Positions 25,294 through 35,343 are shown, counted from the first letter of the stretch. The stretch is 64,000 bases of DNA from Bacillus sp. FJAT-44742 (GCF_002797315.1 NZ_KZ454936.1:2799645-2863644); one strand, 5' to 3'. The notes: generated from the letters alone by a model not told the origin. Numbers and translations are program-made.

Positions 25294-26478
25294 TCAAATT
25301 GTCTCAACCATCATTGCCATGCCCTGGCCGCCGCCAACACATAAAGTAGCTATTCCTTTTTTCTCTTCACTCCGCTTTAATTCATATAGCAAGGTAGTCA
25401 GAATTCTCGCTCCTGTCGCTCCTAACGGATGACCAAGGGCAATTGCTCCACCATTTACATTAACCTTTTCAGCCGGGAGAGACAGCTCTCGAATGACGGC
25501 TAATGCTTGAGAGGCAAATGCTTCATTAAGTTCAATCCTTCCAATGTTATTCAGACTTTCCCCGGTCTGTTTCAGAAGTTTTTGTACCGCTGGAATCGGT
25601 CCGACGCCCATTACCTCAGGATCTACTCCGGCCACACTCCAGCCGGTTATTTTAGCCATCGGCTTTATACCAAGCTCTTGTGCTTTAGAACGGCTCATTA
25701 GCAGAAGTGCTGCTGCGCCGTCATTCCTTCCACAAGCATTACCGGCAGTGACAGTGCCATCTTTTTTAAAAGCAGGCTTTAGGTTTTTCAATTTGTCAAT
25801 CGTTGTAGAAGGCCGTGGATGTTCATCTATAGTGAACAGCTTTGTTTCTTTTTTTTCACGGACACTGACCGGTACAATTTCTTCCTCAAAAATACCTGCT
25901 TCTTGAGCATTTTTAGCTCTTTCCTGACTTTGCAAAGCAAAAGCATCCTGATCTTCTCGTAAAATGTTGTATCTTTCTGCTACATTTTCAGCGGTTTTTC
26001 CCATCCCTAGTTCTTCACCGTATATTTCCATTGGCTGTTGGCCATTTTCTGTATTGGAATCAACTAGTTTGGGGGTCCCGCCAAATCGGGCATCTCTTAA
26101 GTAATGAGGAGCATCGCTCATATTTTCAGTTCCCCCGGCAACAATAATATCTCCCTGCCCTGTCAAAATTTGCTGTGCCCCGGAAGCCACTGCCTGCAAT
26201 GAGGAGGCACACAATCTATTAATTGTATATCCAGGTGTTTCTGCAGGAAGACCGGCTCTTAAAGCCGCTACTCTTGCTACGTTGGATGATTTAGTTGTTT
26301 GCCTAACTTCTCCCAAAATGACTTCATCCACTTGTTCAGGAGAGAGCTCCGCTCGGCTAATCGCTTCTTGAATCACCGCAGAAGCTAAATAGCCAGAATT
26401 AGTATCTTTTAGGGTACCTCCGTACCTGCCGATTGCCGTCCTCACTGCACTGACTATTACAATTTCTTCTTCTCTCAT
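25294..26478 (-). CDS. Acetyl-CoA acyltransferase (thiolase)
   Basis: A 394-residue thiolase. The nucleophile Cys90 is in [22 protein letters not shown] follows near 320, [16 protein letters not shown] holds the catalytic His near 352, and CVGGGQGMA holds the second Cys near 382. It cleaves 3-ketoacyl-CoA with CoA in the last step of beta-oxidation, or condenses acetyl-CoA in the reverse direction. It is the tenth gene from the sigma-54 promoter. The following 121-base gap is the largest in the unit and may mark a boundary. Confidence 0.9.
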   Translation of the reverse strand: MREEEIVIVSAVRTAIGRYGGTLKDTNSGYLASAVIQEAISRAELSPEQVDEVILGEVRQTTKSSNVARVAALRAGLPAETPGYTINRLCASSLQAVASGAQQILTGQGDIIVAGGTENMSDAPHYLRDARFGGTPKLVDSNTENGQQPMEIYGEELGMGKTAENVAERYNILREDQDAFALQSQERAKNAQEAGIFEEEIVPVSVREKKETKLFTIDEHPRPSTTIDKLKNLKPAFKKDGTVTAGNACGRNDGAAALLLMSRSKAQELGIKPMAKITGWSVAGVDPEVMGVGPIPAVQKLLKQTGESLNNIGRIELNEAFASQALAVIRELSLPAEKVNVNGGAIALGHPLGATGARILTTLLYELKRSEEKKGIATLCVGGGQGMAMMVETI

Positions 26479-26524
26479 TCGTACCCCTCCTCTTCCTTTG
26501 TCAGTTTTTCATCCTTTTTCCGAT

Positions 26525-27676
26525 TTACCGCTGATATTCCTTTCTCAATTGACCTGAAATAATATTTTTTTGAATTTCAGAGGTTCCTTCATAGATTCTT
26601 GTTATCCTGGCATCTCTGTAGAATCTTTCAATTGGATATTCTTGAATATATCCAATGCCCCCATGCACCTGAACAGCTTTATCTGCCACCCTGTGATATA
26701 CTTCGGAGCCAAAAAGCTTGAGCATGGCAGCTTCTTTAATTACTTTTTGTCCTTCTTCTACCATCCAGGCAATGCGATACGTAAACGACCGTAGTGCCTC
26801 GATATCCATTGCCATTTCCGCTATCATATGAGCCACTGCCTGGTGCTCAATGATAGGGACCTTAAACTGTTCTCTTTCTTCAGAAAATTCCATGCACATA
26901 TCCAACAGCTTTTGACAAGAACCAAGGTTGCGTGCCGCCAGACCGGCCCGTCCATTAGCTAGAATCTTTAATGCGTTTACATACCCCTGTCCTTCTTCTC
27001 CAAGAACGTTTTCCTCCGGCACCTCGCAGTCTTCAAAAAATATTTCAGCAGACTGAGAGCCTTTTAGTCCCATCTTCTTCTCAATTGCGCCAACCTTAAA
27101 ACCAGGGAAGTTTTTTTCTACAATAAAGGATGTGATTCCTTTAGGTCCTTTGGATGCATCCGTGACAGCCATGACAGTGAAAACATCTGCAATGGGGGCA
27201 TTTGTAATATAATGCTTTGTGCCATTTAAAATATATTTATCTCCCTTTTTGACTGCCGTAGTTTTTAAGTTGGTAGCGTGGGAGCCGGCAGAAGGCTCCG
27301 TTAGTGCAAAAGCGCCGATTTTTTCCCCGGATGCCATGTCAGGCAAATATTTCTGTTTTTGTTCTTCAGTTCCCATCTCTACGATTCCAACCGATCCAAT
27401 CCCTGAGTGGGCACCGATTAACGTAGTATAGCCGTTGTGAGTTTTCCCGATCTCTTCATATAAAGCGCACTTACCTATCATTCCGATTCCTAATCCGCCG
27501 TATTCTTCTGGAATACTTAGTCCAAACAATCCTATGTCTTTAGACTTTTCCACGATTATATCCGGAATTTGGTCATCCTCTTCTATTTGCATAGATAAAG
27601 GATCAACTTCATTTGCAACAAAATCTCTAATGTTTTTCTTAAGCAATACAAGATCTTCATCCAGCTGAAAGTTCAT
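26525..27676 (-). CDS. Acyl-CoA dehydrogenase, copy 2
   Basis: The ATG at 27676 (GAGGAGTGG nine bases before) gives 383 residues starting MNFQLDEDLVLLKKNIRDF. A longer in-frame start would overlap the upstream gene. FAD and substrate motifs are FALTEPSAGSHATNLKT near 125 and the C-terminal YIQEYPIERFYRDARITRIYEGTSEI. The catalytic base is expected at the Glu of IYEGTSEIQ. It oxidises acyl-CoA to trans-2-enoyl-CoA, with electrons going to the EtfAB pair encoded just upstream and then to FadF. Confidence 0.9.
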   Translation of the reverse strand: MNFQLDEDLVLLKKNIRDFVANEVDPLSMQIEEDDQIPDIIVEKSKDIGLFGLSIPEEYGGLGIGMIGKCALYEEIGKTHNGYTTLIGAHSGIGSVGIVEMGTEEQKQKYLPDMASGEKIGAFALTEPSAGSHATNLKTTAVKKGDKYILNGTKHYITNAPIADVFTVMAVTDASKGPKGITSFIVEKNFPGFKVGAIEKKMGLKGSQSAEIFFEDCEVPEENVLGEEGQGYVNALKILANGRAGLAARNLGSCQKLLDMCMEFSEEREQFKVPIIEHQAVAHMIAEMAMDIEALRSFTYRIAWMVEEGQKVIKEAAMLKLFGSEVYHRVADKAVQVHGGIGYIQEYPIERFYRDARITRIYEGTSEIQKNIISGQLRKEYQR

Positions 27677-27689
27677 GTGTGACCACTCC

Positions 27690-28535
27690 TCAGGAATATT
27701 GATAAAACCCTCTTCCCGTCTTTCTTCCAAGCCTTCCTGCTTTAACATATTTTACTAATAGGGGGCAAGGGCGGTATTTCTCTCCCAGTGTTTTGTATAA
27801 ATACTCCATATTGCGCAGGCGTGTATCTAATCCGACTAAATCTGCCAGCTCTAATGGGCCCATAGGGTGGTTTAATCCTAGTTTCATAGATTTATCTATA
27901 TCTTCTGGAGTGGCCACCCCCTCCATGACCATATTCATTGCTTCATTTCCAATTAAGCAGTTCATCCTGCTGACAGCAAAGCCAGGAAACTCGTTTATAG
28001 TAACGCATTCTTTCTTCATACGTCTCCCTGCTTCAAATACCTTGTCTACTGTCTCCTGCGACGTTTCCAGCCCGCGGACCACTTCAATGAGCTTCATTCT
28101 ATGCACCGGGTTAAAAAAATGCATGGCTACGCAGCGATCAGGACGCCTGGTTTGTGCTCCAATCTCTGTAGGGCTCATGGTTGAAGTGTTGGTTGCTAAT
28201 ATTGTATGGCTGGGTGTAATCTCATCAAGCTGCTGAAAAATTTCTGTTTTAAGCTCCATAATTTCAAGGACAGCTTCTATGACTATGTCTGCCTCAAAGC
28301 CGGCTTCATCTAGTGAAGTGGTATAAGAAATCCTCTCAAGGGCTTCAGCAGCCTGGTTAGCAGATATATAGTTTTTCTTTATATTTTTCTCGAAAAGCTC
28401 TTCAATATAGGTTCGAGCGTTTTCCAGGGAAGATGAGTGTACATCATGAAGAACTGTATGAAAGCCGGCGAGAGCAGCTTCATAGCATATTCCTCTTCCC
28501 ATTGTCCCTGCTCCCACCACTCCAATTCGTTTCAT
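27690..28535 (-). CDS. 3-hydroxyacyl/3-hydroxybutyryl-CoA dehydrogenase, copy 1
   Basis: A 281-residue 3HCDH enzyme, the usual length of the single-function form. The NAD-binding motif [13 protein letters not shown] is at the N-terminus, [13 protein letters not shown] near 115, the catalytic His is in [15 protein letters not shown] near 140, and [16 protein letters not shown] lies in the C-terminal dimerisation domain. It oxidises 3-hydroxyacyl-CoA to 3-ketoacyl-CoA. A second homologue is at 31564-32430. The two differ throughout, so they may have different chain-length ranges. Confidence 0.88.
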   Translation of the reverse strand: MKRIGVVGAGTMGRGICYEAALAGFHTVLHDVHSSSLENARTYIEELFEKNIKKNYISANQAAEALERISYTTSLDEAGFEADIVIEAVLEIMELKTEIFQQLDEITPSHTILATNTSTMSPTEIGAQTRRPDRCVAMHFFNPVHRMKLIEVVRGLETSQETVDKVFEAGRRMKKECVTINEFPGFAVSRMNCLIGNEAMNMVMEGVATPEDIDKSMKLGLNHPMGPLELADLVGLDTRLRNMEYLYKTLGEKYRPCPLLVKYVKAGRLGRKTGRGFYQYS

Positions 28536-28549
28536 TAGCCTACCTCCAA

Positions 28550-29527
28550 TTAAGCTTGTGCCATTAATGCCTTCTTGAATTGCTCTGTGAGCAGCGGAAT
28601 CACTTCAAATAAATCGCCTACGATTCCATAATCAGCTACTTCAAATATAGGGGCTTCCGGATCCTTGTTAATTGCTACAATAATTTTAGAGCTGGACATC
28701 CCTGCCAGATGCTGTATTGCGCCCGATAACCCTGCTGCGATATATAAATCAGGTGTTACAACCTTGCCTGTCTGGCCGATTTGTAAAGAATAATCGCAGT
28801 ATTCAGCATCGCATGCTCCTCTTGAAGCACCTACCGCACCGCCTAATACCTCAGCAAGCTCTTCTAAAGGCTTAAATCCCTCTTCACTCTTTACTCCCCT
28901 GCCGCCCGCAACAATCACCTTCGCTTCCGATAGATCAATACCGCCGCTTGTTTTCTTTACAACATCTTTGATAACTGTCCGCAAATCTTTAATGTCGAAA
29001 GTAACAGAAGAGACATCTCCCTCTCTGGACTCGTCTTTTTTCAAAGCGGGAATGTTGTTAGGACGAATGGTTGCCAGCATCAAATCGCTTTTCATACTCT
29101 TCTGTTCAAACGCTTTTCCTGAATAGATAGGACGGGTAAAGACGAGATCCTCCCCTTCACCTTCAATATCAGTCACATCGGACACCAGACCTGTTTTTAA
29201 GGCGGCGGCTATTCGAGGAGCCAGGTCTTTTCCTGAGGAAGTATGGCATAATAGCATTCCATCTGGCTTTTCGTCTTCAAGTAATTGAAGACATGCTTGT
29301 TTGTAAGCATCTGTGGTATATTGTTCAAGTTCCTCCTGCTCGGAAACAATCATACGATCCACTCCGTGCTTGATCATTTCACTGGCAAACTCGCTCGCCT
29401 TGTTCCCAAAAAGAATACCAACGACCTCGCCATCGTTCACGGCCTTACGTGCTGCTGCGACTGCCTCAAGGGAAACATTACGAAGCTCTCTATCACGGAT
29501 CTCACCCAATACTAGTATTTTTTTCAT
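28550..29527 (-). CDS. etfA: Electron transfer flavoprotein alpha subunit
   Basis: Starting at ATG 29527 (GGAGGGATTTACT before it) gives 325 residues beginning [15 protein letters not shown]. The C-terminal FAD domain contains [41 protein letters not shown] and the signature [14 protein letters not shown]. With EtfB it carries electrons from acyl-CoA dehydrogenases to the membrane reductase FadF. Many bacilli have a housekeeping etfBA next to fadR; this pair appears to be specific to the cluster. Confidence 0.92.
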   Translation of the reverse strand: MKKILVLGEIRDRELRNVSLEAVAAARKAVNDGEVVGILFGNKASEFASEMIKHGVDRMIVSEQEELEQYTTDAYKQACLQLLEDEKPDGMLLCHTSSGKDLAPRIAAALKTGLVSDVTDIEGEGEDLVFTRPIYSGKAFEQKSMKSDLMLATIRPNNIPALKKDESREGDVSSVTFDIKDLRTVIKDVVKKTSGGIDLSEAKVIVAGGRGVKSEEGFKPLEELAEVLGGAVGASRGACDAEYCDYSLQIGQTGKVVTPDLYIAAGLSGAIQHLAGMSSSKIIVAINKDPEAPIFEVADYGIVGDLFEVIPLLTEQFKKALMAQA

Positions 29528-29541
29528 AGTAAATCCCTCCA

Positions 29542-30315
29542 TTAAATAACTTTTGCTTCTTCTCTCAAGTGCTTTACAAGCTCTTGGACTTGATTTTCAA
29601 TTTCTCCCTCCAGGATTTTGCCCTCTCCTTTTTCCGGGGGTAAAAACCTTCCTGTCGTGGAAGTCTTAGCTTCTACATCCTCTTCCTCAAGATCTAAATC
29701 ATCCAGATCCAATGTTTCTAATGGTTTTTTCTTCGCTTTCATAATCCCTGGCAAGGAAGGATATCTTGGTTCATTTAACCCTTGCTGACAAGTAACAAGC
29801 AACGGGAGAGAGGTTTCAACAATTTCAATATCCCCTTCAACATCCCTTTCTGCTGTTACTGCTTGTCCCTCAATGTCGAGCTTTGTGATCGTAGTTAATT
29901 GGTTGATGCCCAGTCTTTCAGCAATACGGGGACCAACCTGTCCTGCCCCGTCATCTACCGCCACATTCCCGCTTAAAATAATATCTGCGTCCTTGTCTTT
30001 TAAATAGGCTGTTAATATTTCAGAAATGGTGAAGTGGTCGATTTCCTCATCTACATCCTCTGTATCTAGTAAAACCGCCTTGTCCGCTCCCATGGCGAGA
30101 GCCGTTCTTAGTTCCTTTTCAGCATCTTCATCGCCCGCTGTGATTACTGTTACCTCTCCACCATGCTTGTCTCGAAGCTGTATAGCCTCCTCGATCGCAT
30201 ATTCATCATAAGGGTTAATAATAAATTCAACTCCGTCATCATCGATCATTCCATTTTTAATTACTATTTTTTCCTCAGTGTCAAAGGTTCTTTTCATGAT
30301 TACAAATACATTCAT
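29542..30315 (-). CDS. etfB: Electron transfer flavoprotein beta subunit
   Basis: A 257-residue ETF beta subunit: MNVFVIMKRTFDTEEKIVIK at the N-terminus, VTVITAGDEDAEKELRTALA with the AMP-binding region near 55, and the EtfB signature region ADIILSGNVAVDDGAGQVGP near 110, followed by ITKLDIEGQ. EtfB precedes EtfA with a 14-base gap, the usual order. It forms the heterodimer that accepts electrons from several dehydrogenases. Confidence 0.92.
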   Translation of the reverse strand: MNVFVIMKRTFDTEEKIVIKNGMIDDDGVEFIINPYDEYAIEEAIQLRDKHGGEVTVITAGDEDAEKELRTALAMGADKAVLLDTEDVDEEIDHFTISEILTAYLKDKDADIILSGNVAVDDGAGQVGPRIAERLGINQLTTITKLDIEGQAVTAERDVEGDIEIVETSLPLLVTCQQGLNEPRYPSLPGIMKAKKKPLETLDLDDLDLEEEDVEAKTSTTGRFLPPEKGEGKILEGEIENQVQELVKHLREEAKVI

Positions 30316-30328
30316 CTTATTTACCTCC

Positions 30329-30733
30329 TTATGTAGATTTTTTCACTTTAAATGTCCCTGTGCCTTTTGCCAGCAGTACATCTTCATGGCTGTACATCTC
30401 ACTCTCACACGTTACAATCCGGTACCCCTGATGAAGAATCTTTGCAGATGCCACGATATCTCCTTCTTTGACTGGGGCTAAAAAATTAATATTCATGTTA
30501 ACGGTCACAATATCTTTCTCCACAGCCTGCCGCACTGCCAGGCTCATAATGTTATCAAGCATCGTAGCGTAGACACCGCCATGCACTGTCTGGTTCGTGT
30601 TTAACAAATATTTTTTTATTGGCAGTTTTAATAAAATGACGTCTTTTCCAGCGTCCAATATTTCAAAACCTAAGTGAGAAAAGAAAGGACTTGTTTCAAA
30701 GCGTTGTCTTAGGGTCTGCGACGAACCGGACAT
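30329..30733 (-). CDS. PaaI-type hotdog thioesterase
   Basis: A 134-residue hotdog-fold protein with the PaaI motif NQTVHGGVYATMLDNIMSLAV (residues about 47-67), where the Gly-Gly and Asp positions shape the active site. PaaI-like enzymes hydrolyse dead-end acyl-CoA or aryl-CoA intermediates and so free CoA in degradation pathways. It sits 13 bases before etfB and 12 bases after the enoyl-CoA hydratase gene, so it belongs to the operon. Confidence 0.85.
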   Translation of the reverse strand: MSGSSQTLRQRFETSPFFSHLGFEILDAGKDVILLKLPIKKYLLNTNQTVHGGVYATMLDNIMSLAVRQAVEKDIVTVNMNINFLAPVKEGDIVASAKILHQGYRIVTCESEMYSHEDVLLAKGTGTFKVKKST

Positions 30734-30745
30734 AGGATCTCCTCC

Positions 30746-31525
30746 TTATACACCTTTAAATTCTGGTTTTCTTTTTTCTAAAAATGCTGTGGTCCCTTCT
30801 CTCTTGTCATCCGAGTTAAACAAGATTGCCTGTGAGAGCTTTTCAATCATCAATCCCGTTTTCATGTCCGTTTCATAACCTGAGTGAACGGATAGCTTGG
30901 CCAGCTTCACTGCCAATGGGCCCTTTGCGAGGATTTGGTCAGCAATGGCCTTTGTCTTCTCAAATAGTTCCTGAGGAGATGCGGTGTCACTTACTAATCC
31001 AAATTGCATGGCTTCCTCGCTGGAAATGATTTTTCCAGTAAGAATCCATTCCATGGCCTTCCCTTTTCCAACAAGTCTTGACAGTCTTTGTGTACCTCCT
31101 GCTCCGGGGATAATTGAAAGGTTTAGCTCAGGTAATCCAAATTTAGCTGCAGTAGAAGCCACCCGAATATCACATGCCATTGCAAGCTCACATCCGCCTC
31201 CAAGAGCATACCCATTTACCATGGCAATCGTTGGTTTTTCATAGCTTTCAATGTAATCATAAACTTGCTGCATGCCATTGTTTGTTAAGGCGTCTGAAGC
31301 TGTTTTCTCTGTTAGCTGGGAAATGTCTGCGCCTGCAGCGAATGATCTTTCTCCCTGCCCAGTAAAAATAACGCATCTGATTTGATCATCGTTTTTTATG
31401 CTCTCCAGTGAAGTCACAATCTCATCTAACGTTTCTTTATTAATCGCATTTCTAACTTCCGGCCTGTTAATCGTAATTAACGCAAGCTGCTCTTCTTTTT
31501 CGACTAAAATGTGTTGAAATGTCAT
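30746..31525 (-). CDS. Enoyl-CoA hydratase
   Basis: A 259-residue crotonase-fold enzyme. The oxyanion-hole segments FAAGADISQL (near 65) and ALGGGCELAMACD (near 105-117) are present, as are the two expected catalytic glutamates, in GGGCELA and in LPELNLSIIPGAGGTQRL. It hydrates trans-2-enoyl-CoA to 3-hydroxyacyl-CoA. It lies 38 bases after the second hydroxyacyl-CoA dehydrogenase gene. Confidence 0.92.
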   Translation of the reverse strand: MTFQHILVEKEEQLALITINRPEVRNAINKETLDEIVTSLESIKNDDQIRCVIFTGQGERSFAAGADISQLTEKTASDALTNNGMQQVYDYIESYEKPTIAMVNGYALGGGCELAMACDIRVASTAAKFGLPELNLSIIPGAGGTQRLSRLVGKGKAMEWILTGKIISSEEAMQFGLVSDTASPQELFEKTKAIADQILAKGPLAVKLAKLSVHSGYETDMKTGLMIEKLSQAILFNSDDKREGTTAFLEKRKPEFKGV

Positions 31526-31563
31526 TTGTACCTCCTGATTTCATTTTGAAAGTTTTGAATATT

Positions 31564-32430
31564 TCAGCTATAAGAATAGAATCCTTTGCCAGTCTTCCTC
31601 CCTAGCTCTCCTTTGTTAACTTTATCTATAATAATCTGTGAGGGTTTATCCTCTTCATTGCCAGATTCCTTATATCGTTGCTCTCTCACGCTATAATGAA
31701 CATCTAATCCCGTTAAATCAATTAATGCAAAGGGACCAATCGGATGGTTTAATGCTTTTGTACAGGCAAGGTCGATCTCTTCTGCTGTCGCGATTTCATT
31801 TTCATACAGATAAATGGCTTCATTCATTACCTTTCCAAGGATACGGTTCGCCACAAACCCTGATATTTCTTTTTTCAAAAGAATAGGTGTTTTATTTAAT
31901 TTCTTCGCTAATTCAAAAGCGGTTTGAGCTGTTTCTTCTGACGTATGAGGACCTTGAACCACTTCGACCATTTCCATGACCAATGCCGGATTAAAAAAGT
32001 GAAAGTTGCAAACTTTTTCTGGCCGATTAGTATGGTGGGCAACTTTAGAACTGACAATCGTAGAGCTGTTTGTCGATAAAATGGCATGTGGAGGAGCAAG
32101 CTTGTCCAGCTTTTCGAAAAGTTCTTTTTTCACTTCAACGTTTTCAATAATTGCTTCAATAACAAAATCACTGTTTTTTACAGCATCCTCCAGGGAAGAT
32201 AAAAAGGTTAAACGGGAAAAAGCCTCCTCTACTTCCTGTTCAGAAACCTTGCCTTTTTCTGCCCTTTTATTTAACCGGAACCGCAGCTCTTTTTCGGCTT
32301 GTCCCAGGCTCTCTTCATTAATGTCCTGCAGCTTAACGTCGAATCCAGATAGTGCAGCTACCATTGCAATTTGAGAACCCATCGCTCCGGAACCTATGAC
32401 ACCGATTTCTTTTATTTGGTCAACACTCAT
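31564..32430 (-). CDS. 3-hydroxyacyl-CoA dehydrogenase, copy 2
   Basis: A 288-residue 3HCDH-family enzyme: NAD motif IGVIGSGAMGSQIA near residue 10, LSTNSSTIVSSKVA near 117, catalytic His in NFHFFNPALVMEMVE near 143, and NHPIGPFALIDLTGLDVH near 235. It performs the same step as copy 1. Two such genes, two acyl-CoA dehydrogenases and two ligases in one operon suggest that either a branched or substituted acid or two chain-length ranges are handled. Confidence 0.88.
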   Translation of the reverse strand: MSVDQIKEIGVIGSGAMGSQIAMVAALSGFDVKLQDINEESLGQAEKELRFRLNKRAEKGKVSEQEVEEAFSRLTFLSSLEDAVKNSDFVIEAIIENVEVKKELFEKLDKLAPPHAILSTNSSTIVSSKVAHHTNRPEKVCNFHFFNPALVMEMVEVVQGPHTSEETAQTAFELAKKLNKTPILLKKEISGFVANRILGKVMNEAIYLYENEIATAEEIDLACTKALNHPIGPFALIDLTGLDVHYSVREQRYKESGNEEDKPSQIIIDKVNKGELGRKTGKGFYSYS

Positions 32431-32459
32431 CGTTGCAGCCCTCCATTTTTTTGTTCTTC

Positions 32460-34091
32460 TTAAGGGTTATTCATCTGTTCCTTGCTCTTGGTAATCTCTT
32501 CATCTACTAGTTTTCTTCTTAACACTTTGCCGACCGTAGTTTTAGGAAGTTCGCTGCGAAAAGCAATTTCCTTTGGAATTTTGTAGCGTGCCAGTCTTGT
32601 GGAACACCATTCAATAATCTCCTCTTCTTCAGGATTCATGTTATCCCTCGGTACAATCACAGCTTTTACGGTTTCCCCTCTGTAAGAGCTTGGTACGCCA
32701 AACACACATACTTCCTTTATCGCAGGGTGTTCATATAAAACTTCCTCGACTTCTGCTGGATAGATATTGTAGCCACTCGCGATAATTAAATCTTTTTTCC
32801 TTCCAACAATATAGAAGTATCCCTCAGAATCCATGGTGGCCAAATCACCCGTATACAACCAGCCATTACGAAGGGCAAGAGATGTTTCTTCTTCATTATT
32901 CCAGTAGCCTTTCATGACTTGGGGTCCCTTTATCACGAGTTCTCCTACTTCTCCAACAGGTACTTCTTCCTCTCCATTATGCTGCTCCACAACCTTCGCT
33001 TCAGTGTTAGGCAGCGGTATTCCAATGCTTCCCGGCTTTCGATGGTCCCCTACTGGATTCCGGTGAGATACTGGTGAACATTCTGATAACCCGTATCCTT
33101 CAATGATTGGTGAATTGGTTTTCTCCTCAAACTCTCTCATTAACTCAACTGGCATTGGGGCAGACCCGGAAATACATCTCTTTAATGAACGTAAGATTTC
33201 CGGTGATGCTTCAGGATGATTGATGATCGCAATATACATGGTAGGAACACCGGAAAACAGGGTGGGTTTATGCTTTTTCATAATGTCAATAAAATGATCG
33301 ATATCAAACCGTTTCATACATATAATTGCAGCGGACCTCATCACTCCAAGGTTTAAACAACTAGTCATACCGTACACGTGAAAAAATGGTGACACCGCCA
33401 ACACTCTCTCCCCGGGACGCTTTAAACCGTTTGTTGTAAAAATGAAGCTTTGATACACGTTCGCTACTAAATTGAAGTGAGTGAGCATTACACCCTTGCT
33501 TTTTCCAGTCGTTCCTCCAGTATATTGAAGGACAGCCAAATCTTTTTTCGGTGCAATAGATACTTCAGGAACCTCCTTAGATTGGCCCCTTTCTATCAAG
33601 TCATACAGGCTGTATTCTTCTTCACCTAAAGTGTCTTTTTCATCGTTTACGGTATAAATATTTTTTGTAATCTGTGAGATTTTTATTTCTGACATCTTCC
33701 CTCGCTGAAAGTAGTTACTAAAAAACCAGGAAGACCGTGAATTTTCTAATAAATACTCCAGCTCCCCTATTTGATACATCGGGTTAACCTGGACAACAAT
33801 ACCTCCTAATCGAAGGACTGCATAATAACAAACACAATATTCAGCTGAGTTAGGAAACATCAGTGCAGCCCGGTCTCCTTTTTTAAACCCAAGCTGAGAT
33901 AACGAAGCAGCAAGACAATCTACCTTTTCCTTAAACTCCTGATAGGAAATTGTTTGATTGTCATCAATTATCGCTGCTTGTTCCGGGTAATCCTTCGCTG
34001 ACCTGTTTAAGAGTTCATAGAGGCTAATAGAAGGTATTTCAATTTCTTCAGGAATATCCTCTGGATAAAAAGCATGCCAACGTTTTTTCAA
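32460..34091 (-). CDS. Long-chain acyl-CoA synthetase (AMP-binding family), copy 2
   Basis: A 543-residue AMP-forming ligase with LQYTGGTTGKSKGVMLTHF near 188, EGYGLSECSPVSHRNP near 330, YTGDLATMDSEGYFYIVGRK near 425 and the C-terminal lysine in PKTTVGKVLRRKL. Domain order and length match copy 1. It is the second gene after the sigma-54 promoter, so it is probably the main activating enzyme. It starts 12 bases after the acyl-CoA dehydrogenase gene. Confidence 0.9.
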   Translation of the reverse strand: MKKRWHAFYPEDIPEEIEIPSISLYELLNRSAKDYPEQAAIIDDNQTISYQEFKEKVDCLAASLSQLGFKKGDRAALMFPNSAEYCVCYYAVLRLGGIVVQVNPMYQIGELEYLLENSRSSWFFSNYFQRGKMSEIKISQITKNIYTVNDEKDTLGEEEYSLYDLIERGQSKEVPEVSIAPKKDLAVLQYTGGTTGKSKGVMLTHFNLVANVYQSFIFTTNGLKRPGERVLAVSPFFHVYGMTSCLNLGVMRSAAIICMKRFDIDHFIDIMKKHKPTLFSGVPTMYIAIINHPEASPEILRSLKRCISGSAPMPVELMREFEEKTNSPIIEGYGLSECSPVSHRNPVGDHRKPGSIGIPLPNTEAKVVEQHNGEEEVPVGEVGELVIKGPQVMKGYWNNEEETSLALRNGWLYTGDLATMDSEGYFYIVGRKKDLIIASGYNIYPAEVEEVLYEHPAIKEVCVFGVPSSYRGETVKAVIVPRDNMNPEEEEIIEWCSTRLARYKIPKEIAFRSELPKTTVGKVLRRKLVDEEITKSKEQMNNP

Positions 34092-34103
34092 TCTTCTTCC
34101 TCC

Positions 34104-35255
34104 TTATTTTTTTGCTTCATTTAGAATGTGCTTGGCGACTATTATTCTCTGAATCTCATTTGTTCCTTCATAAATCTTTGTAATTCGGGCATCCCGGTAA
34201 AATCTTTCAACTGGATACTCAGCAATGTAACCCATACCCCCATGAATTTGAACTGCTTTATCTGCTACTTTGTTAAATACCTCTGAAGCGTACATTTTTG
34301 CCATTGATGCTTCCTTGATTGCTTTTTTACCTTCATCAATCATCCTTGCCGCATTCATTGTTAATTGCTTGGCAGCTTCTGTTTCTGTAGCCATATCTGC
34401 AAGCATCCATTGAATTCCTTGGTTATCTGCTATAGGCTGTCCAAACTGTACTCGCTCTAAGGCATATTCAGCTGACATTTCAATCAGCTTCTCTGAAGAT
34501 CCTACAGCTCGTGCGGCCAGGCCTACCCTGCCTTCGCCCAGGATTGTTAACGCAGAGACATATCCCATTCCTACTTCACCAATCACATTCTCCTCTGGCA
34601 CCACACAGTCTTCAAATATGATCTGTGAAGTGTAAGAACCTCGGAGACCCATTTTTTTATCTTCCGCTCCCACGCTAAACCCTGGGAAATCTTTTTCAAC
34701 TAAAAATGCGGTAATGCCGCCTTTGGCTCCTTTTTCCTTATCAGTTACAGCAAACACTGTGATAACGTCTGCAATGGGACCATTGGTTATAAAATGTTTC
34801 ATTCCATTTAGTATCCATTTATTCCCTGCCTTTTCTGCCCGGGTGGATAAGTTTGTTGCATCAGATCCGGCTCCCGGTTCTGACAAGGCAAACGCTCCTA
34901 TTAAATTACCTGATGCCATATCCGGAAGATATTTTTGTTTAAGGTGGTCTGATCCCAGCCTTACTAAACCCGTGCTGCCGATTCCTGTATGTGCGCTAAT
35001 TAACGAAACATATCCATTATGTGTTCTGCCTAACTGCTCTAGCACTACGGCCTTCCCGCATGTATCAAGGCCGATTCCCCCGTATTCTTCTGGAATGCTG
35101 AGGCCAAAAAGCCCTAATTCTTTCGCTTTCTCTACAAGATGCTGAGGTATTTTATCTTCTTCTTCTATTTGCTGAGCATAAGGTTCTACTTCATTTTCCA
35201 CAAAGTTTCGAATCATCGTTTTCATTTGAGACACTTCGCTAGCTGTAGCTACCAT
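34104..35255 (-). CDS. Acyl-CoA dehydrogenase, copy 1 (first gene of the sigma-54 unit)
   Basis: The ATG at 35255 (AAGGAG nine bases before) gives 383 residues starting MVATASEVSQMKTMIRNF. An upstream in-frame start at 35315 would lie over the sigma-54 promoter and is rejected. Motifs are FALSEPGAGSDATNLSTRA near 125 and YIAEYPVERFYRDARITKIYEGTNEIQ near the C-terminus. It oxidises acyl-CoA and passes electrons to ETF. As the first gene after the promoter it should be strongly expressed on induction. Confidence 0.92.
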   Translation of the reverse strand: MVATASEVSQMKTMIRNFVENEVEPYAQQIEEEDKIPQHLVEKAKELGLFGLSIPEEYGGIGLDTCGKAVVLEQLGRTHNGYVSLISAHTGIGSTGLVRLGSDHLKQKYLPDMASGNLIGAFALSEPGAGSDATNLSTRAEKAGNKWILNGMKHFITNGPIADVITVFAVTDKEKGAKGGITAFLVEKDFPGFSVGAEDKKMGLRGSYTSQIIFEDCVVPEENVIGEVGMGYVSALTILGEGRVGLAARAVGSSEKLIEMSAEYALERVQFGQPIADNQGIQWMLADMATETEAAKQLTMNAARMIDEGKKAIKEASMAKMYASEVFNKVADKAVQIHGGMGYIAEYPVERFYRDARITKIYEGTNEIQRIIVAKHILNEAKK

Positions 35256-35298
35256 TTTGACACGCTCCTTATGTTCTTTTTCATACACCTTATATATA

Positions 35299-35314
35299 AG
35301 CAAGATTCGTGCCA
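35299..35314 (-). promoter_or_regulatory. Sigma-54 (-24/-12) promoter
   Basis: The minus strand reads TGGCAC-GAATC-TTGCT: TGGCAC is the -24 element (35309-35314) and TTGCT the -12 (35299-35303), with the GG and GC exactly 10 bases apart as SigL requires. Transcription would start near 35289, about 34 bases before the acyl-CoA dehydrogenase ATG. The only sigma-54 activator in the window is encoded immediately upstream. Confidence 0.85.
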
Positions 35315-35315
35315 A

Positions 35316-35343
35316 ATAAAAAAGCGCTATATAACAGCGCTTT
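35316..35343 (-). terminator. Intrinsic terminator of the sigma-54 activator gene
   Basis: AAAGCGC and GCGCTTT pair around a 9-base loop and are followed by a T run on the minus strand. The T run ends two bases before the -24 element of the sigma-54 promoter, so readthrough from the activator gene into the operon is blocked. Confidence 0.85.

Noticed and set aside
27677-27748. Longer start of the second acyl-CoA dehydrogenase
   Set aside because: The extension overlaps the upstream dehydrogenase gene and does not resemble the family N-terminus; ATG 27676 has a strong ribosome site.
35256-35315. Longer start of the first acyl-CoA dehydrogenase
   Set aside because: It would place the start codon on the sigma-54 promoter, upstream of the predicted transcription start, and lacks a ribosome site.
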